A DNA stretch of 64,000 bases, taken from contig NZ_CP034161.1 in assembly GCF_003860525.1 (NCBI RefSeq), forward strand, positions 1,488,001-1,552,000. Reading direction: 5' to 3'. The stretch is from Epilithonimonas vandammei (GTDB lineage Bacteria; Bacteroidota; Bacteroidia; Flavobacteriales; Weeksellaceae). The notes beneath the pieces are model-generated. The model was not told the origin of the DNA and made no database searches. It worked only from the letters and a program-made list of their open reading frames with translations. Shown in pieces: positions 60,125-64,000 of this stretch (positions are counted from its first letter, which is position 1; each line of letters opens with the position of its first letter). The position numbers and the translations under genes are program-made.

Positions 60125-60190
60125 TTTGTCATTCCGGAGGAATCTAAACTGCAATGTTCTTCTATGTCGAGATTCCTACGGAATGACAAA
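60125..60190. repeat. GTCATTC palindromic element, copy 2
   Basis: TTTGTCATTCCGGAGGAATC and GATTCCTACGGAATGACAAA are nearly complementary over 20 bp arms, with a 26-nt loop. A CTTTGCG repeat follows at about 60251, as after copy 1. Confidence 0.8.
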
Positions 60191-60282
60191 AAGAGAATTT
60201 TTATCTAAGTGTCTTTGCTGACTTTAAAATATTCTCATATTAATAAAAAACTTTGCGCTTTGCGTTAAAAAAATATCATAGT

Positions 60283-62730
60283 TTGCAATTCGCTCAAATC
60301 ATTCTTCCACTCAATCTCAAAGGAACTTTCACGTACAAAGTTCCAGCAGATTTTTTGGATAAAATTGAAGTCGGGATGCGGGTTTTGGTTCCGTTTCGTG
60401 GAAAGAAAATCTATACAGGAATTGTTGCCGAATTATTCGATAATTTTGAAGAAACTTTTGTTCCGAAAGAAATCATCAATCTATTAGACAATCAACCGAT
60501 TGTTCCAAAACAACAATTGGATTTTTGGAATTGGCTGAGCTCCTATTATCTCTGTAATCTAGGCGAAATTTACCGTTTGGCGTTTCCGTCTTCTCTCAAA
60601 TTAGAAAGTGAAACTTACGTCCGATTATTGTCCGAAAGAACTATTGACTGGCAAAATCTGGATGCCAACGAAACTTATCTTCTTCAAGCTTTGGAAGTTC
60701 GGCAAATGCTCAATTTGCAAGAGATTGAAGCCTTCATCCCAAAAAAAGAAATCATCAAAACCATCAATGCGCTGATTGATGAACGATACATTTCTGTGGA
60801 TGAAAAAATCACTGAAAAGTATAAAGCAAAAGAAATTGCTTATCTGAAAATTAACGATGAAGCTTTGGTTTCAGAGAATTTGGCCATAATTCTTTTGAAA
60901 CTCGATAAAGCTAAAAAACAGAAAGACCTTTTCTTAAGTATCCTTTCCAAACAAATTGATAATCCAGATAATCCAATCCGGAAATCTTTGGTTTTTGATG
61001 AAGGTAATTTTGTCAACCAACAGCTGAAATCTTTGATAGAAAAAGGTTGGGTTACAGAATATTATCTGGAAAAACACAGAATCGATTCTTACGAAGGCGA
61101 AATCGAAGAAATTGAAGAACTGACAGAAAATCAGAAAAAATCGATTTCAGAAATCAATCAAGCTTTTGAAGAAGCGAAAAATGTGTTGCTTCACGGTGTG
61201 ACTTCATCGGGAAAAACGCACATTTATCTTGAGAAAATTGAAGATTGTATTAATTCTGGACAAAATGTTTTGTTGCTTTTGCCAGAGATTGCTTTGACCA
61301 AACAAATTACAATTCGTCTCGAAAAAAAATACGGAAAGAAACTCGGATTTTATCATAATAAACTAACGGATTTTGAAAGGGTAGAAGTTTGGCGAAAAAT
61401 CAAAAAAAATGAACTCCAAATTCTGATTGGAACTCGGAATTCTTTATTTCTTCCATATGAAAATCTAGGATTGATTATTGTTGACGAAGAACACGATTCG
61501 GCTTACAGACCAAGAGACCAGAACTTCTTTTTCAATGCAAAAGATTCGGCGATGATGTTGGCAGAATTTTATCACGCAAAATTGATTCTCGGTTCAGCAA
61601 CGCCTTCTTTGGAGAGCTATGATTTGGCGATGAAAGACAAGTTGCGTTATGTTTCTATTAATGAAAGATTTGGGAAAGTGGATCTACCCAAATTTGAAAT
61701 CATTGATATCAAAGAAGCACAAAACCAAAAGAAAATTGTTGGCAATTTCAGTCAAAAAATGATTGACGAAATCAATCTTCAATTAGACCAAAAAAAGCAA
61801 ACCATTATTCTTCACAATCGTCGTGGTTATGCCAATGTCATCGAATGTGAAACTTGTGGTCACGTGACTTATTGCAGTAATTGTGATGTTGTGATGACCT
61901 ATCACAAAGCTTCGAATGAGTTGAAATGCCATTATTGCGGGCATCGTTCTGGGAAACCAACTACTTGCCCAAGTTGCAATAGCGACAACCTCAATACAAA
62001 AGGCGTGGGCGTTGAGCAAATCGAAGAAGAAACGCAAAAGATTTTTTCAGATGCTGAGGTTGACAGAATGGATGTGGATGCGATGCGAAAGAAATTTGCA
62101 TACGAAAAACTTTACGAAAAGTTGGAAAACGGAGAAACCGACATTTTGGTTGGAACACAGATGATTTCCAAAGGTTTAGACTTTGATAATATAGAATTGG
62201 TTGCGATTCCGAAAGCTGATTCTATGATTCACGTTCAGGATTTTCGTGCAGAGGAGAGAGCTTATCAATTGATAACACAAGTTGCAGGAAGAGCAGGAAG
62301 AGTTTCTGGAAATGGAAAAATTTTGATTCAAACTTATAATCCATCACATTCGGTTTTTGAATTAATTAAGAATCAGAATGTTAAAGAGATTTATAATTAC
62401 TTCCTTGATGAAAGAAAAAAGTTTCTTTATCCACCGTTTGTGAAATTAATAATGATTGAACTAAAACATAGGAAAGAAGACAAAATCAATAGAGCTTCTC
62501 AATTTCTCGGTTCAATTCTTCGAAAGTATATTCCTGAAGAATGTATTCTTGGTCCGGAGAAATCACCTATTGCTAGGCTAAACAATCTTTATCAATATCA
62601 GATTCTTCTCAAATTTCCAAAAAATAAAAACTACAAAATCTACAAAGAATTACTTTTTAAATCTTTGGATGAGTTTGATGAAATCACGGCTTATAAATCT
62701 ATTAGAAAAGACATTTTTGTCGATTTTTAA
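60283..62730 (+). CDS. priA: primosomal protein N' (replication restart helicase PriA)
   Basis: About 815 residues. I place the start at TTG 60283 (MQFAQIILPLNLKGTFTYKV). An upstream in-frame TTG at 60253 lies inside the CTTTGCG intergenic repeat and its codons look non-coding. It has an N-terminal 3'-DNA-binding domain, helicase Walker A VLLHGVTSSGKTHIYLEKI, motif II IIVDEEHDSAYRP, a zinc module with four Cys pairs (CETCGHVTYCSNCDV, CHYCGHRSGKPTTCPSC), and motif VI region QVAGRAGRVSGNGKI. It reloads replisomes at stalled forks. Confidence 0.95.
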   Translation: MQFAQIILPLNLKGTFTYKVPADFLDKIEVGMRVLVPFRGKKIYTGIVAELFDNFEETFVPKEIINLLDNQPIVPKQQLDFWNWLSSYYLCNLGEIYRLAFPSSLKLESETYVRLLSERTIDWQNLDANETYLLQALEVRQMLNLQEIEAFIPKKEIIKTINALIDERYISVDEKITEKYKAKEIAYLKINDEALVSENLAIILLKLDKAKKQKDLFLSILSKQIDNPDNPIRKSLVFDEGNFVNQQLKSLIEKGWVTEYYLEKHRIDSYEGEIEEIEELTENQKKSISEINQAFEEAKNVLLHGVTSSGKTHIYLEKIEDCINSGQNVLLLLPEIALTKQITIRLEKKYGKKLGFYHNKLTDFERVEVWRKIKKNELQILIGTRNSLFLPYENLGLIIVDEEHDSAYRPRDQNFFFNAKDSAMMLAEFYHAKLILGSATPSLESYDLAMKDKLRYVSINERFGKVDLPKFEIIDIKEAQNQKKIVGNFSQKMIDEINLQLDQKKQTIILHNRRGYANVIECETCGHVTYCSNCDVVMTYHKASNELKCHYCGHRSGKPTTCPSCNSDNLNTKGVGVEQIEEETQKIFSDAEVDRMDVDAMRKKFAYEKLYEKLENGETDILVGTQMISKGLDFDNIELVAIPKADSMIHVQDFRAEERAYQLITQVAGRAGRVSGNGKILIQTYNPSHSVFELIKNQNVKEIYNYFLDERKKFLYPPFVKLIMIELKHRKEDKINRASQFLGSILRKYIPEECILGPEKSPIARLNNLYQYQILLKFPKNKNYKIYKELLFKSLDEFDEITAYKSIRKDIFVDF

Positions 62731-62880
62731 CTGTTTTTAACAAAAATTCTAGTTTTTTATTAGAGTTTGACACAGATTTCACGGCAATATTCTCTAACTT
62801 TACTTAGTTATGATAATAAGATTAGACAATCTTAAACCTTAATTAAAAAAAATTCAATAAAAATTGTAATTGTTTTGAGA

Positions 62881-64000
62881 ATGAATAAAATCAGAAATTA
62901 CGTTTCAATTTTCGCTATTGGTTTTTCCTCATTTGTTTTTTCGCAAGGGAGCGTCGCAGTTTCTACCTATCCACAAGTTGCTGATCAGCAGAATCTTGTA
63001 AAGGATATCACGGCAGAAAAGGCGCTGTTGTCTCCGAAAGAGCAGATTGAGTTTAACATCAATAAGATGTTTACAGACCCTGTTCTAAGGAATGCCAATT
63101 GGGGATTTGTGGTTTATGACCCAAAAACGGAGAAAATTGTAACAGCTTACAATGAAACAGCTCCGCTGATCCCAGCTTCTACAACCAAATTATTAACGAC
63201 CGAAACAGCCTTTGCTTTATTAGGACCGCAGTACAGATGGAACACACAATTAGAATATTCTGGAAGTATTGATGTTGAGGGGGTTTTGACAGGAAATCTT
63301 TATATAGTAGGAAGTGGCGACCCTTCACTAGGTGGAAATAGAGGTGGAGCAGCGAGTTATACGCAGATTGTTAATCAATATCTTGATGCTATAAGAGAAA
63401 AAGGAATTAGAAAAATTACAGGAGATATTATCATCCAAACTGCGATTTTTAAAGAGAATAAAAAGCAAGAGCTTCCTAAAAATATAGTATGGCTGGAACA
63501 GAAAAATTATTTTCTACCGGTAGGAACTACTAAAGATATTGACCCGAGAAACGAAAAGCTGATTATCAATCAGTCTAATAATCCTTTTAATCAGCAAAAG
63601 AAATTTTTTTATATTTCTCCCTATGCTGACAAACTGGTGTACGCAGATAAGTTTGAGGGAAACGGAATGACAACAAAAGTAGCTGAACCTCCTGCTTTTT
63701 TGGCTAATAAATTGAGAGAAAGTTTGGTTAAAAATAAAATCACTGTTTCTGGAAAAGTAACTCCTAAAATTGTCGATAGAGAGCCAGAGCCAAGAGAAAT
63801 TTTAACGACTTACAAATCCCCGACTTTAGCAGAAATCGTCAATTATACCAACCAAAGAAGTGATAACGGGTATGCAGAAGCATTATTGAAATCTAACGGT
63901 TTCCAAAGCTTAGGCGACCAAACTACAGAATCCGGGCGGCAAGTTGTAACAGATCATCTAAAATCCATAAACTTTGATATGAATGGTCTAAATTATATGG
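62881..64000 (+). CDS. dacB: D-alanyl-D-alanine carboxypeptidase/endopeptidase, PBP4 (S13) type, 3' end outside window
   Basis: Translation from ATG 62881 is open to the window end (373 codons). Signal peptide MNKIRNYVSIFAIGFSSFVFS-Q (cleavage about residue 22) targets it to the periplasm. The SxxK motif is LIPASTTKLLTTETAF near residue 104. The SxN motif is TNQRSDNGYAEALL near residue 325. A GNLYIVGSGDPSLGG segment supports the S13 family. The KTG motif would lie beyond the window. It trims or cleaves peptidoglycan stem peptides. Confidence 0.9.
   Translation, partial: MNKIRNYVSIFAIGFSSFVFSQGSVAVSTYPQVADQQNLVKDITAEKALLSPKEQIEFNINKMFTDPVLRNANWGFVVYDPKTEKIVTAYNETAPLIPASTTKLLTTETAFALLGPQYRWNTQLEYSGSIDVEGVLTGNLYIVGSGDPSLGGNRGGAASYTQIVNQYLDAIREKGIRKITGDIIIQTAIFKENKKQELPKNIVWLEQKNYFLPVGTTKDIDPRNEKLIINQSNNPFNQQKKFFYISPYADKLVYADKFEGNGMTTKVAEPPAFLANKLRESLVKNKITVSGKVTPKIVDREPEPREILTTYKSPTLAEIVNYTNQRSDNGYAEALLKSNGFQSLGDQTTESGRQVVTDHLKSINFDMNGLNYM

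Overview
The window comes from a low-GC member of the Bacteroidota, most likely a Chryseobacterium-like flavobacterium. The evidence is the family content (DUF5606, GLPGLI, GldA-like ABC ATPase, ISAon1-type transposase), a TTG-N19-TAnnTTTG promoter, and short dispersed intergenic palindromes typical of that genus. No species is claimed.

Left part (1-23,462) is mostly ordinary chromosome. 1-7,773 is a minus-strand cluster that looks like an uncharacterised small-peptide pathway: a class I amidotransferase-like protein, a GCS2-type carboxylate-amine ligase, two ATP-grasp ligases, two alpha/beta hydrolases and an M17 aminopeptidase, with a RelE/ParE-type toxin-antitoxin pair lodged in it. Next come a GH43 glycosidase, a thioesterase, dnaA, a five-gene arsenic operon (arsR, DUF6428, arsC, acr3, an arsN-like acetyltransferase) with two identical candidate ArsR operators, a tyrosine phosphatase, a dicarboxylate transporter, an RsmI-like methyltransferase, an AI-2E-type transporter and mutS2.

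Middle part (23,463-46,402) is the unusual region. It is an array of nine cassettes, all with genes on the plus strand. Each cassette begins with GTT plus a cassette-specific 6-7 nt and ends with the reverse complement of that same sequence, followed by a long hairpin. This is the circular-permutation signature of integron gene cassettes with attC sites, but no integron integrase gene is visible and the R boxes depart from the usual GTTRRRY. Cargo is mostly exported proteins (GLPGLI family, S41 protease, retropepsin-like protease, outer-membrane-like protein) plus a mercury-transport cassette (arsR, merTP-like, GDCCVxC) and a LysR/YeiH/beta-propeller cassette. Seven of the nine sites carry an insertion of one IS91-like family, always at the same position and orientation in the R'' box. 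The full-length copies encode a tyrosine recombinase plus an HUH Y2 transposase. Their left end is a hairpin whose arms covary between copies and which resembles a small attC site, and the recombinase needs a -1 shift on an A-run near its start. Four copies are deletion derivatives that form two pairs with shared junctions.

Right part (46,403-64,000): a nested-palindrome block, a restriction-modification gene remnant, an ISL3/ISAon1-type element with an 8-bp target duplication, tRNA-Leu, an MBL-fold hydrolase, a GAF-domain methionine sulfoxide reductase-like protein, two further transposases (IS256-variant type and IS1182 type), then housekeeping genes (BtuF-like binding protein, DUF5606, def, ruvX, an ECF sigma factor, a GldA-like ATPase, priA) and the start of a PBP4-type carboxypeptidase cut by the window end.
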